Assembly: GCF_002994745.2 (NCBI RefSeq)
Contig: NC_037093.1
Coordinates: forward strand, 50,510,384-50,574,383
Source of the DNA: Rosa chinensis
Lineage: Eukaryota; Streptophyta; Magnoliopsida; Rosales; Rosaceae
Length of the DNA: 64,000 nt
Reading direction: 5' to 3'
Part shown: piece after piece, positions 18,124 to 31,200 of the stretch
Numbering within the stretch: position 1 is the first letter of the stretch
Layout: each line of letters begins with the position of its first letter
Made by a program: the position numbers and the translations under genes
Notes under the pieces: model-generated
The model's input: only the letters and a program-made list of their open reading frames with translations
Database searches by the model: none
Told to the model about the DNA's origin: nothing

Positions 18124-18421
18124 GTGCATGATGGGAAGGCATCCAGGGGAGCTACTGACTTCTCTATCGGAAAATGGAGAATTGCTTTTGAAGGATTTGC
18201 TTGACCATCGACTTTGGTCTCCTTATTCAAGTCAATTAGCAGTGCAAGTGGTTTCCTTAGTTACAATGGCCTTGGCCTGCACCAGCAGTAATTCGGAGTC
18301 ACGACTCACGACCCACCATGCATTTTGTGGCAAAAGAACTATCAACAGCCCGGACCTGGACTTACCTTTCTGAGCTGTTCGGCACCATAACCATTAATAA
18401 GTTGGCAAGTTCTCATTACTA
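18124..18421 (+). pseudogene. Broken 3' exon of a MIK2-like receptor kinase
   Basis: From CATGATGGGAAGGCATCC on, the sequence matches 55822-56106 ([20 protein letters not shown] and onward). It starts inside the exon, so the APE-to-VYSFG part and all upstream exons are missing. A 7-bp repeat (TCACGAC doubled near 18300) shifts the frame relative to the intact gene and destroys the last 35 codons. The similarity continues through the 3' UTR to about 18560. It is a decayed tandem copy of the receptor-kinase family, not a functional gene. Confidence 0.88.
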
Positions 18422-18560
18422 AAAGCGGCTGAAAAAAAGAGATAACTTTAACAACTAAATCCTACACCAAAATTGAAAGATTCTTGCATTTCCTCTGGTT
18501 TCTAGTTTTTTGGTGAATACATATACTAATTCTAGATCCAACAATGTAAGGTTTGATAAG

Positions 18561-19101
18561 AGTAAGGTATTCCATATTAGAACATATAGAAAGTTTGGCT
18601 GTTGCCATGATTTTTGTTTAAGATCATATAGAGGGGATATTACTATAGTCCGTAGCAATTTCATAAGCAGAACCTGTTCATTTTCTCCATCTTCATCGAA
18701 ATTGTACAGCAGAGGACTAAACTTGAGCTGTACTAGTACAATTGTCGAAGCTAGATTGTTACAATACTTGTTGCATGTTGACGATACAGAGTGGTGGCTG
18801 GAGAGGAAGCATTAAGCTGTTTCCAATTTTTATCAAATCTCTGTAAAGTTACCTTGCTATTAATTCGGTTTTGGACGCGGCATTCCCTAGTGCAATTTCT
18901 AAATGATGTGCCGATCCAAGTGAGAGTTTTAAACTTACTTTTTATCCAGTATTATTCCGGAATGAACATGTGAGAAGTGAGATTCACGATGTTGTGGCTC
19001 TTTGTAACAACCCTCTTATATGATGGGTCATAAATTTATATAACTTTGTCTTCATGCAAATAATCGGTTGTCTCGTTTTTTCGTTACATTAAACAGAAAT
19101 T
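18561..19101. other. Intergenic, no gene seen
   Basis: AT-rich sequence between the kinase pseudogene and the retroposon. Nothing with coding or repeat structure stands out. Confidence 0.4.
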
Positions 19102-19639
19102 AAACTCTTGATTTAATCGTAATTGTAAAAAAAAAAACTGAAATCTTAAAAACTCTCTCTGAAAGAAATTTTGCCTCGCCTGTCCGGCTTCTCCTCGATA
19201 TTGGCCTTGCTGGCGCAGGATCAGTGCAGCCGGACAGGTAGTTTTCTTCTAAGGCGTATCCCAGGCTCGATGACTGGGATCGGACGGGGTGTGGCTTTTC
19301 CTTCCTCTCAGTCGAAGGGTGGAGCTGAGTTGCGGCGGTGGACTGGGGTCTTTGCCAGAACGGAGCTGCGTCTGGTGGACGTCAGGGTTGGCGAGCCGGA
19401 TCTGGTGGCTGGTTGGAGTAAATCGAAGACCGGTTGTTTGGGTTCAATGGCTTGCAAGCTTGGCTCTTCGCGTTTGGACGTTTTGATTTGGATCCTTGTG
19501 CAGAGATCCTTTGCAGGCTGGTGTTGGGTGAACCAAGACGGCAGAAGTCAACTGCCGTTTGGTGGTCGGTGACGGGAAGTGTTGGTGGCCCGACGCAAGT
19601 TTGACGGTGGATGCACACTACTAGAATTTTTCTCATATA

Positions 19640-20460
19640 CATCGGCCAAAAACCGATGTAAAAAAAAATTTGTACACATGTGTTAGTGGGTGATGTAAAA
19701 GATCCCCAAAACATAGACATCGGTTAAAAACCGATGTCCCATATAACTATAAACATCGGATTAGATTCTAGACTCGATGTTAAACTGCTATTATGATCTC
19801 AAATTGGTGTTTTTAGATATTGTTAAAACTTCATATTTATGCATTTAATGCTTAACGAAATATAGGTCCAATAGCACTAGTATTCATTTTAACATCATTA
19901 CTCATTCTAGAAACGATGTGTAATATATTCTTACACATTGGTATTTTTGAAATTTGCCAACTGTTTATAAGCTTTACGGGTACTTGCCATATACCAAACT
20001 ATTTCCAATAGAATCTACATTCTTTTGCATTATAGGAACGATGTACATTATTATGTTAAACATCGTTTCCTTTTACGAAGTGATGTGCAAGCTTATATTA
20101 AACATCAGTTTTTGAGATTGTCACCGATGTTCATACTTATAGTAAACATCGTTTTTCATTTAATAAATCGATGTCCATTGCATTGTTTTACATCATTTCT
20201 TACTTACAAAGTGGATGTCCATTGCGCTGTTTAACATCATTTCTTACTTAAAAAGTCGATGTCCATTGAGGTGCGTTACATCGTTTTTTACTTAATAAGT
20301 CGATGTCCATTGAGGTGCGTTACATCGTTTCTTACTTTATAACTCGATGTGCACTGAATAAAGAGATCACATCGATTTTTGTTTCCAATCTGATGTATAT
20401 ATCATCTGTTTAATGACATCGTTTTTGTAGTTTAATACTGATTTGAAATAAACGTATATA
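19640..20460. repeat. Left sub-terminal repeat region of the CACTA element
   Basis: Dozens of ACATCG and CGATGT words in both orientations lie at roughly 20-50 bp spacing, for example around AAAACCGATGT, TTACATCGTTTC and AAGTCGATGTCCATTG. A unit of about 58 bp (GTCGATGTCCATTGxxxTGxxTTACATC) repeats between 20165 and 20350. CACTA elements use such sub-terminal motifs as transposase binding sites. Any role here is by analogy. Confidence 0.75.
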
Positions 20461-21972
20461 CATAATGTCCTTTACATGAGCATGATGTCCACTAACTTTG
20501 TAATTGCTGCTACAATGCATCTATAATCCACATTTGACAACATGAAATGCCAAATAATTTGAATATGGGGCATTGCATTAATTTGCATAATCCAACATCA
20601 AAGATGTTAATAGTTCAAAAAATAGGCAAAAATACCCCAACCTACTTCAAGGCTAGCCTAAAACATACCATTGCAATAAGTGTACATGTTGTTCACATTT
20701 GCTGCAACAGTACAACTACTCCAAAATAGTTCACAAAAAATCTAGCTAGCCTTACTCAAAATCACTTTGCTAGTCAACATCTATAGCAAAGTCTGCAAAT
20801 AGTCAGCCACCTCAATGCGCACCTCGTCAAGTTGCTGTTGGGTGTAGCCTTTCCGAGTCTTTGCTGCCCACTAGGAATGTATTTCATAACGTAAGTCATA
20901 ATCATCGGGTAAACGCGCCATTTATAATTAAACAAAAGTTTATATATATCAACTATAATGCATATACCTTAGTCGGAAACGAAAATGTGTCATCATTTAT
21001 AATCTTCTTCATATATCTCATTACATAATAGCCATATTCAATTCCACCCGGTTATTTAGGTACGCCCTATGTATTCAAATTATTGAATTAGAAAGACTTT
21101 ACCATACTAAATCGAATATGGTAACTTAATCAACCACATATATCACACTAACCGGAAGTAGTTTCAATTTCGGCACCTTGTTAGCCCTATCCGTTTCAGC
21201 ATTGAAACTTTTAACCGCACTGCACCATCAAACTATGTAATTAAGTAGCAGAACATTACTTGGTTATAGAGAATTACAAATAAAAAACCATTCTGATGTG
21301 CTTACTTTATCACCGAGTTCTCCCATGCTTGGTAATGGACTGATTTTCCCAAAGGGTCCAAGATGTAGATATCATCCTCCCATATGATTGTCAATATCCA
21401 ATGTTCCCTACATTATTAATGCAGCCCACATAATATAACCAACTAATTAAGCAAGCTGCAGCTGAGAACCAAAAGACATGAAGAATACTTACCCTGGATT
21501 GTAGGGCATAAAGAATATGCGATCAGTCTTGCCCTCTTTCAACCGGTTCACTAAATAGGAACCAAAATCTGATCTCTCACAGTTATATGTAGCAGCCGGA
21601 TCAAGAAAGGCAAAATTATCAAACTCTTCTCTTTCAGTAACAACTTCATGTAGGTGGCTGTGTCCAAAAAATTCTTAATTAATTAATTTGCTGAAACTTG
21701 ACACAAGAAAAATCAAACATTTAATCCGAGTAAGAAAGTGCTTACGCCATGTATGCTGCTATCACTCCTTGGCCAATCTTCTGCATTTCTAACAGATCAA
21801 TCACATTCTCTGTCAAGATGAAGAGTTCTTTGTGTACGCCAAAGACTTTATCGTCCAATACTCTGGTTATTGCCTCGCTAATAGTATGTTTCATGATTGT
21901 TGTGGCATGTTTGTACAATAGCTTGCAGCGCTTGGGCACAAATGGGTTGACCTTAGCTTTATTGAACAATGA

Positions 21973-22262
21973 TTTGACAAAATCATTCTTCCTTATCTTT
22001 TTCTGTTAGCAAATAAGCTGAATATATGAGATCATCATTTAATTAAACCTTGTATAATATCTACTCCTAGTTTGACAAAATCATGAAACAGATCCTCTTT
22101 TTCTGTTAGTAAATAAGTTGGATCAGAGCATCATTTACTTAAACCTTGTTTCTATGTCTACTCCTACTTTGACAAAATCATGAAACAGATCCTTTTTTTC
22201 TGTTAGCAAATAAGTTGGATCAGATCATCATATAATTAAACCTTGTATAATATCTACTCCTA
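21973..22262. repeat. Three tandem copies of about 98 bp across an intron-exon junction
   Basis: Units begin TTTGACAAAATCAT at 21973, 22071 and 22168. Each contains TTTTTCTGTTAG and ends near AATATCTACTCCTA. On the minus strand the unit covers the end of an intron (AACAG acceptor) and the start of an exon of the TNP1/Ulp1 gene. The array thus offers three alternative acceptors. Confidence 0.8.
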
Positions 22263-23128
22263 CAATGGCAATATGAAATAGATCCAACATTATGCAACAT
22301 ATAGTTACACATACCTTTGATGGCTGTCTCCAAATTACAAGCTCCTCAGGCCAAGCCACGTGACTTCCAATGGCTTCTCGAACCAATTCCATCTCACCCG
22401 CTATAGGGAAAGGAAGTGGTGCATCACCTTGAATCTCACCATCCACTGACACTCTAACGCATCCCTCCTTCAATGCAGCTCCATGTATCATCTTATTAAT
22501 ATCCACATCATCAAATACGGTACCAAAAGCAACTATGTTGGTGATGGTATTCACTGCTAACTCACATACGCCACCCTAACCAGAAAAATCAGATGCACAT
22601 ATTACCAAATAGCAATGGTATTACACACATTAACTAGTTTGAGGAGTATTGGAATTGGAGTTGGAATAATATAGTTACCTTATCAGTAGGTGGAGGAACA
22701 ATTTCACAATCATCCACATTTTCTTGCACCTTGTCATCTAATATAGGGGAATTTTTTTTCACTCTATCATGAAAACTGCCCTTATCTGATATAGGGGAAT
22801 GGGGTGCATAGTTCGCCTTGTTTGTTATTAGTGCTTCTAGTTGAGCAATCCTTTTGTTTAAGAGATCTTCTGCCTTTGCTTGTTTTTCAATAAGCATTTT
22901 CTTTGTCTCCTCCAACTCCCGATCACGCTCTCTATCACGTGCCATTAATTCTGCCTTGGTAATTCTGACCCTTTTCTTCTTTGGAAGCTTAAAGTAGGTG
23001 GACGGATTGATGCCTCCAACACCCCTCACCCTACCCGAGTGTTCAGGAGTTTCTAGTGCTTGAGTGAGAACATCATTGCTCCCTGATATTTCTAGCTCAC
23101 CCTTACTCTTCTTCTCCAACAATTCATC

Positions 23129-23660
23129 CTATTAAAATATGTAAAGATGCATTACATGAGGTAATAGACTATATTTTTACAGGAAATTCATCGAAAGCAC
23201 TAGCATAAGTAATAAAAATTATTTAGTACCAGCCAAAGATGTGATTATATGTCACTATCAAAATATGCATTTGATTCGGAAACTGCTTCAATTGATCAGT
23301 GCAATACACATACCTATTACAACTTCAGTTCTCAAACATATGTTTCTTTTAATCATTAAATGACTATTGATGCTTGTCAATTCCTATATACAAGTCTACT
23401 GGTGCACATATCAAGTCCCAAAATGCTGAACAGCCAAATCCATCAAAGATGATTAATACCCATCAAATATAGACATGCTTCACATCAGCAGTATTAACGA
23501 AAATGTTAATTTTCAGACATTACAATTTCCATTTGAGCAAAGAGGAAGATGTTTGTCCAGAAAAACAAAACTAAAATTAAAAACCATTCAGTCCTTCAAC
23601 TATATCACAAGTCTTTAAACCATCAGTGGAATAGATTCATAGAACAATATCTGTGATACT
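23129..23660. other. Intron of the CACTA TNP1-type gene
   Basis: AT-rich sequence between recognised exons with no ORF. On the minus strand it starts with GTAAGTATC at the donor near 23660 and ends TTTAATAG at the acceptor near 23129. Confidence 0.5.
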
Positions 23661-25689
23661 TACTATCTTTCTTGCTACCGGTGTGACCTCTTCACTTATC
23701 TCCCCATTTTTTAGTAAACGGGCTTTCTTCCATATAATAGCGCGATCAATTACCTCTCCTTCAGGCCAAGTATCTCTCTGTGCATAGGTTAAAAATTATA
23801 GTGAAAACATTAGACAAATAAGCCATACAGTTATCATTAAGCTAAAAAAAAAGACTACAATAACAGATTATTACCAATTCTTCCTCCAGTCCAATATATC
23901 CCTTTCTTCATAATCTATGATGATATTTTCTCTTCTTGACTCGTTCCCTTTGGTCATTGTTAAGTTTCTGCATGAAAAGTAAGACTATAAATCATTTGTG
24001 ATACAATATACATGTATCTGAATTAGCTTAAAATCAGAAAAGTACTCGTAAAGTAAACCATACTTTACTTATATGTAAACTCATCATACCAACCATTCCT
24101 CTGTCTTCCTCTGAGTTACAAATTCCTTCCATGGTTGTAACCCAACGAATGTATATTGCTTCGGTGGCTTCCTCAGTTTCTTCTTCTTCCCCAAGTATGG
24201 CAGCGCATGCTTATTTGTTAAGTAGGTCTTGAATTGTCTCCATTTAGTGTCGGCAGATGTCAACACCAATTTCTTGCTTTCAGGGGCCACTTTGAATGTA
24301 TCCTGTACAAAGAGGATTAATAGACGTGTAAGAACAATCGATTCAAAGTCACAAATTGACAAATAACAAGCTATCAGTCCAAGTCATTGATGTTTGCCCA
24401 ATGGCTATTGTTTCACAAGAAGTACAATCAACAGTAGCTTGCATACTCCAAAAATAAACATTCATATTTGTTTAGTTTAATTGCAGAAGTTTCCAGAAAC
24501 AATGAAATGTAATATCACTGAAAAATTGAAATGTGAAGCCCCCTTATTCTTCTCCTGTTCATATTTTTCAACTTCCACAACCTAAAACAGACTACAACTT
24601 TCCTCTCCTTGCTTTCTTTGCTTTTCCACTTCAAAACTGTGTATCTAACTTTTATATAGGAAACCAGAATTTGACAAAGAAACACCAGCTAATTTATTCA
24701 AATTTAGGCCCAGTGGTCGAGAACAAAAAACATGCCAACATGGTACTAGTGCCAAAACTAATATTGCAAGATGATCAGAGGACTCGATCCTTCAAACTGA
24801 GTTAGAACAGAAACTCTGTTTCCTGAAACCTAACATAGATATGGAAACATAATTCCCTCTACATTCTTAAAATTACTTTCTTAGCACATATCTGATGCAC
24901 CCACAAGTATCATCATGTTTCAAGTAAAAGATAATCTATATATATAGAGAAAGAAGGAGACCACAACTTCTTCGAAACCAAACATTTGCCAGTCATAATC
25001 AATTGACAATAGCATGGATAAATACCTGGACATCAATCCAAATTTTATCTTTCAAGTCTTTATCCACTGCAGGCCAGCTTTCAATGTTGATCGGCACCAT
25101 TTTACGCGCCAGCATTCCTATGTATGATTGCAGATTGTGCCGTGCTCGTCCATTAGGATTGCATGTGTCAGTGTATGTCACTTTCAACTTTTTACCCAAT
25201 GCTTTCTTGATCAAAACATTGTACATTTCCACCACACTTCGCTTCCCTCTAATTTTCGTTGATTTGCTGGTTGTGACGGTGTCTGCTGATATAGATTCTA
25301 CTTGCTTCTCAACAGACTCATCAGACTCGGGACAAGTCTTCACATCAGCTTCTTCCACTGATTTTTTCTTTCTTTCAGACTTTCCCTTCTTCTTGGAACC
25401 CATGGCTTCCTACAATCTGTTGATAAAGCAGAAATAAATGTTATAGACAAACAATAATGTAATAAATCAATTTCCACAGTTAAGTACTAAATCAGTAAAC
25501 ACAGTAAAGTACTAAATCAGTAAACAATACGGTTATATGGTATTAGAGCTGCAAAGCAAGTTCAGAGAGACGAAGACTACCACAAACAAATGCAGTTAAC
25601 AAAATCACATATTCAATTCAAAGTCATGAAACAAGAATAGAAAATAAGGTTTTAACTCCTAAAACAATCAATATAGAAACAAGGCACTA

Positions 25690-28600
25690 TTATTCTCTTG
25701 GAGTGGTGAACTGGTCAACCCAGAACCCCTCCACATTTGGTCTCCTATATGTGGCATCATCCTCATTCTCCTCTTCATCATAAGGCAATGGTATTTCTGC
25801 ACAGAAAGGTTGATGTTCCATGGAGGTGTCCCCTAGATCATCTTCATAGAAACAATCACGATAGTCTCTATTTGGGGTCGTTAGTACAACCGACATGTCT
25901 GCATCGATCGGATCTTCCACATAAAAAACTTGCTTCACTTGACCAGCATAAGCAAATTTGTCTTTCTTATGGCCCTGTCGATTAAGGTTGACCAATGTAA
26001 AACCAAACTCATCTTGTTTTATTCCCTTTTCATTCTATGCCCATCGACACAAAAACAAAGGGGCTTTGAATTCATGATAATCGACCTCCCAAATCTCTTC
26101 AATGATCCCATAAAATGTCATATCACTCTCAACTGGATTTTTATCATTGGCACTGGAAACCTGCATCGTCTTAGCCACTAAGGTCACACCACTATTTTGG
26201 ACAGCTCTAGCATTGTCTCGCTGCTTTGTGAAGTATTTCACTCCATTATACCGATACCCTTCATAACTAAACATTGTAAAACTAGGTTTTCCAGCTAGCC
26301 ATCAAATTGTTTGGGAAACCTCAGTCGGATTTTCCTTCATTTGAGCTGAAACCTGGTTACAAAACAGCCATATTATGTCAACTTCAGTAATCTATACACT
26401 TGATTCTTACAAAATTAAGCAACTGAACACAATGTGTAATCACCTTCGCTTGAAACCAATCTGCAAATGTACGATTGTGCTCACTAATTAGCCACTGTTT
26501 ACTCTTCTGTTTCCCAGCATATAGCTGCTCTACATTCCTTTTATGTGCGCTGTCCACAAAAAAATAATGAGCAGATGCGAAAAACATTCAGAGCAGCTGA
26601 ATTTAAATTGCACATATAAATATAAGCTTAATCTACTTACATCTTATACGGATCCACCTCAGCATTATTGGACAGCACATGAAGATGTGCCTGGTCTCTG
26701 TCTTTCTCATCTATAGACTTCAGTTTCGCACTAGAAAGTGGGCCCGACAGCGTACTTAGATCCTTAGGAATCCCAATTGGATTACAACGTTGAACAAACT
26801 CCGAGCAAAACTCTACAGCTTCTTCTCCAACATAACTCTCTGCTATACACCCTTCGGGATGAAAACGGTTACGAACATACCCCTTCAAAACTTTCATGAA
26901 CCGTTCAAATGGGTACATCCACCTATAGAAAACAGGGCCACATAATCGCACTTCTCTAACTAGGTGCACAGTAAGATGTACCATTATGTCGAAAAAGGAG
27001 GGAGGGAATATCTTCTCTAACCCACACAAGGTCAGAACCAAATCAAATTGCAACTTATCCAACTTTGACACATCAACCACTTTGGTGCACAGAGCATTAA
27101 AAAAGAAGCACAGCCTCATTATAGAAATTCGAACATGCTTGGGAAGCACTGAACGAATGGCCACAGGAAGCAACTGTTGCATTAATGTATGACAATCATG
27201 TGACTTCAATCCATACAATTTCAAATCATCCATGGACACCAAATTTTTAATGTTTGATGAATGACCATAAGGAATTTTCATAAACAAGAAAGAAGTACAC
27301 ATTTTTATCTTCTCTGCTCTCGACAAAGTATAAGGGGCAGCAGGCAAAAATGTTTTTTTCTCCCCAATATTTGGACCCAAATCAAGACGAACACCCATGT
27401 CAACCATATCTAAACGGGCAGCCACACTATCCTTTGTCTTAGAAGGCATGTTTAGTAGGGTACCAATCACACTTTCGCAAACATTCTTCTCAATATGCAT
27501 TACATCGAGAGAATGGAAAATATGAAGAGATTTCCAATACTCTAAGTTGAAAAAAAATGGTTTTTTTCTTCCAACAAGAATTACCGGCAGCCATTGAATT
27601 CTTCTTCTTTTTTCCCTTCCCATACTCATAACTTCCATGTTCTACCCTCTTTAATACCTACTCTCCGGATAACGGTGTAGGTGCAACTTCAAATTCTTGC
27701 TCATTATTAAATGCTTTTTTGGCCCTCCAATAAGGATGATGACAAGGCAGGAACTTACGGTGGTAGGCATAAGACATTTTCCTACTATGAGGCAAATGGA
27801 TGGCTGAAGTTGTGTCACCACAAATTGGACATGCTTTGTAACCTTTAGTGATGCACCCTGATAAGTTTCCATATGCGGGAAAGTCGTTGATGGTCCACAA
27901 CAAAATAGCCCTTGGAGTGAAGTATTCTTTCCTATGAGCATCATACACATCATTAACTCTAACCCACAAAGTTCGCAAATCATCAATTAATGACTCCAGG
28001 TAAATATCAATGTCATTTCCTGGCTGTTTGAGACCAGAAACTAACAGAGATAATATCATAAACTTCCTCTTCATGCATAACCATGAAGGAAGATTATAAG
28101 TCACCAATATTACGGGCCAACAACTATACCTACTACTTAGAGAGCTATGTGGGTTAATACCATCTGCTGACAATGCTAACCGAAGATTTCTTGAATCACT
28201 ACCAAATTCTGGTCACTTATAATCAACCAACTTCCAAGCAGGAGAATCAGCTGGATGGCGCATGTATCCATCCCTAGTTCGCTTATCCTCATGCCAAGTA
28301 AGCATTTCAGCAGTTCCGACAGATCTAAATAAGCGCTTAAATCTGGGAATTATAGGAAAGTACCACAACACCTTGGCGGGTTGCCCCACTTTGATTGTTT
28401 TATCCTTCTTTAGCTTCCAACGAGAGACCCCACACTTAGGACAAGTACTTGCATCAGAAAACTGTTTCTGATACAATATGCAGTCGTTAGGACATGCATG
28501 TATTTTCTCATATTGTAGCCCCAAATTAGTGAGAGTCTTCTTTGCCTCATATATAGTTTGAGGCAATACATTATCTTTTGGAAGCAAAGACCCAACAGTA

Positions 28601-29095
28601 GCAAGTAACTCAGAAAAGCAAGTATCACTCATGTCGTACCTAGCTTTCAAATTGTGAAGTTGCACTAATGCATCTAACTTCGTGTGTTCACTATCTTCAA
28701 ATAATGGAGTTTCTGCGTCATCAACAAACTTATTAAACTCATATGAGTCCTCATCATAATCACCTTCATTGAAAGCTGCTTGACACATATCAACAGTTTC
28801 ATAACCAAATACAAGGTTTGGAGGCTGGCCTAAACTACTAGGTGCACTAGCACAGGAGGACAATGTAGGTTCTCCATGCCACATCCAGTTTGTGTACCCC
28901 AAACTGAAGCCATAATCAAAAAGATGTCCCCTAATGACTTTAATCGACTTTTTTTTTGAAGTTTACACATCTTAAGCAAGGGCAACGAATTCTCTTAGGG
29001 TTACTAGCATTTTGTTCAGCAAAAATAAAGAAATTTTCAACACCCAATTCATATTTTAAAGTATGCCTATCTGCATTTATCCAAGATTTATCCAT
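25690..29095 (-). pseudogene. TNP2-type CACTA transposase, several stops and frameshifts
   Basis: This is the DNA-cutting transposase of the element. The start ATG (29093-29095) opens the transposase-associated N-terminal domain (MDKSWINADRH, then RCPCLRCVN). An A9 run at 28949-28957 shifts the frame before KVIRGHLFDYG. The TNP2 core follows, 28213-28902 and 27658-28212, with CPNDCILYQ, CPKCGVSRW, ADSPAWKLVDYK, SADGINPH and KACPICGDTT, split by a TGA after VDYK (28213-28215). A TAG at 27658-27660 and a homopolymer shift near 27570 come before DVMHIEKNVCESVIGTLL (26637-27638, DUF4218-like). The last exons encode SYEGYRYNGVKYFTK (26035-26274) and KQVFYVEDPIDADMSVVL (25690-26034), of DUF4216 type, with further stops. 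Order and content are complete for a TNP2 gene, but it cannot yield a full protein as read. Confidence 0.88.
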
Positions 29096-29099
29096 GGCT

Positions 29100-31200
29100 G
29101 AAAATCGGAAGAAAAAAATAAAATAAAAAAATAAAAAACAATGAAGTCAGGCCATCAAACCAAACACAAACAATCAAGAATTCTTAAATTTCATGCACAA
29201 ACCAAAGTCTGGAACAGTTGGATTGCTTACCTGAAAACTTGGATTTATCTTGAAGTTTGTGAAAACCAAAATGTAGCAAACGCTTTTGCACCTCCTCAGA
29301 TTTGACACCCTCTTGTTGTTAAAGCACTTCCTCAACAAGATGCCCTCCTGCCAACATATTGTAGTTTAGAAAAAGTACCAGCCTTTAAATAATATGGATA
29401 TAAGTATGAATTAAAGCAACTGCCAGATAACTATAGAATATAAGAACTATATTACATTTGGTTCAAGCATTCTGATTATACACAATGTTAAAGCATCACC
29501 CAGTGAACTGAATATGAACATACAAACCAAGCCAAAATCTTATTAAAAAGGTGAAGAGAACTAGTACTGAATCCCAACCATAAATTTAACTAGTTTGAGG
29601 ATAGATTTTGTCTTTATAAAGTACAATGACTACATCATTTCTTCTAACTTTCTACATTACACCAAATAGAAAAAATCACTTATCCTATTAAAAATCAAAA
29701 ATTCCACATTCTAGTAAAAATCACTTATCCTACAAATATTAAGTAAATTTGAATGAAATGCCACAAGGTATATCATCTTAATAAACTACGGGTGAAATTT
29801 AAATAAAGACTACCTTCTGAAATCTATGTCAACATCCATTCCGGTTGCAAGTCGAGGGAGTAGATTGATACAATCGGCTATATTCTGCTGTTGGTTTCCT
29901 ACATAGATCATCATTTATTCCACAGAATGACAAGAATGATCATTTTAATTTCAATTTACATTGATAACAAACAAGCAAAGTATAAAACTGAAAAAGAAAA
30001 TTACGATGTGATTACATAAAGCTTACTGTTTGAATCAATTAATCTTCCAGCACAGAGTGATAGTAACTTTTCTTCAACGATTATATCAAAATGTTTGCAC
30101 TTAAATTCAGCTTGTTTTCTCAGGGAGATAACATTACCTGCAAGAAACCAAAATGTAAACTGAAATTAGTAGGCGTGCATCACTCTCCTTCAAAAAAACA
30201 ATAATCCAGGTATGCATACCTTTCCATATGAGAATGGAACACCATCATTCATGTTCAACTTTACAAGCAAAGACATAATATGCAAGCATGAATGAAATCT
30301 ACATTCCTAGTTTCTCTCCTGTAATGAATGACATATAGATTCCTAATTTCCTATTCAAGTTTAACATCTAGACTAGTAGAGTTGTATTTGAATTTGGGCC
30401 AACGATAGCAGAACACCTGACAGTCAAAAACTTTGACATTTATCTCCTCAGATTTTTGGGATCCAAATTATGTACTATAACATTATGTGCTACAATGTGC
30501 TTGGACTTCAAGATGATGCTGCCACATCATAAAATGGAAATCAACAGCTTAAATCTATCTTTCCCTTCTTTTGGCAGTTTTGGATTCTGAATCAGTTCTG
30601 GAACTAACTTGCTTTGTTCAATGAAACAGAATGAAATATATATATATATATATATATAGATATGTATATATATGGCGTAAAAAGATACCAACATGCACAT
30701 ACTGCCACAATGACACACATACACAAACAAACACAAACAGCTGCAACATCAGAAACCATTAATTGTTTACAATGAAGTAACAAGCAGAATGAGTAGTTAC
30801 TGTTTTCGCTTGTTGGCCCAAGCTTAAAACTTCCAAGCTACAGAAACCTTCATGACTAGATAACACAGTTCCAAGTCTCCTCTGCAAAACCGAAAACCTA
30901 TAACTCAACAAAAGTGCAAAAATTTCCCAAAACCAAGCACAAACAATGAGAAGAATCGAGAGAGAGCAAACCAGATATGGAGAATGCCCAGCAAACCAGA
31001 TATGGAGAATGCCCAGAAAGGTCAAATGCAGCCCACAAAGCTTTGGTAGATGAAACACAAATCCTTGGAAGCAAAATAAGAAACAAAATCAGATCACTGA
31101 ATTAAGGACTCACAAATCCTTCGACGACATGCATTGAACAAATTCTTCAATTACCTATGACAAAAAGCTCAAATTGTCTCCCAAACCCCGGGCTCCATCT
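29100..31200. other. Non-coding 5' region of the CACTA transposase gene
   Basis: AT-rich sequence upstream of the TNP2 start with no supported ORF. It has probable 5' UTR introns (T-rich tracts) and an AT dinucleotide run at 30637-30674. A 23-bp word (AGCAAACCAGATATGGAGAATGC) is doubled near 30966-31012. Confidence 0.5.

Larger units (their letters stand above)
20781..25403 (-). pseudogene. CACTA TNP1-type gene with a C-terminal Ulp1-like (C48) protease domain, inactivated
   Basis: Exons I can place on the minus strand: 25026-25403 (Lys-rich start MGSKKKGKSERKKK, ends WIDVQ), 24090-24302 (DTFKVAPESKKL...PWKEFV), about 23884-23968, about 23662-23780 (WPEGEVIDRAIIWKKARLLK) and about 22678-23128 (coiled coil with RERDRELEETKK). 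Also placed are 22316-22572 (GTVFDDVDINKMIHG, HVAWPEELVIW) and several short exons down to 20781. The middle matches the plant TNP1/En-Spm family. The tail encodes EHWILTIIWEDDIYILDPLG and GYYVMRYM, a Ulp1/C48 fold with the His and Asp present. The codon expected to be the catalytic Cys (21034-21036) is Tyr, six codons after an in-frame TAA. Another stop lies in the exon near 23915. Confidence 0.75.

Noticed and set aside
25003..25437. Plus-strand ORF of 144 codons opposite the TNP1 first exon
   Set aside because: Antisense shadow of a Lys/Ser-rich exon; no independent evidence.
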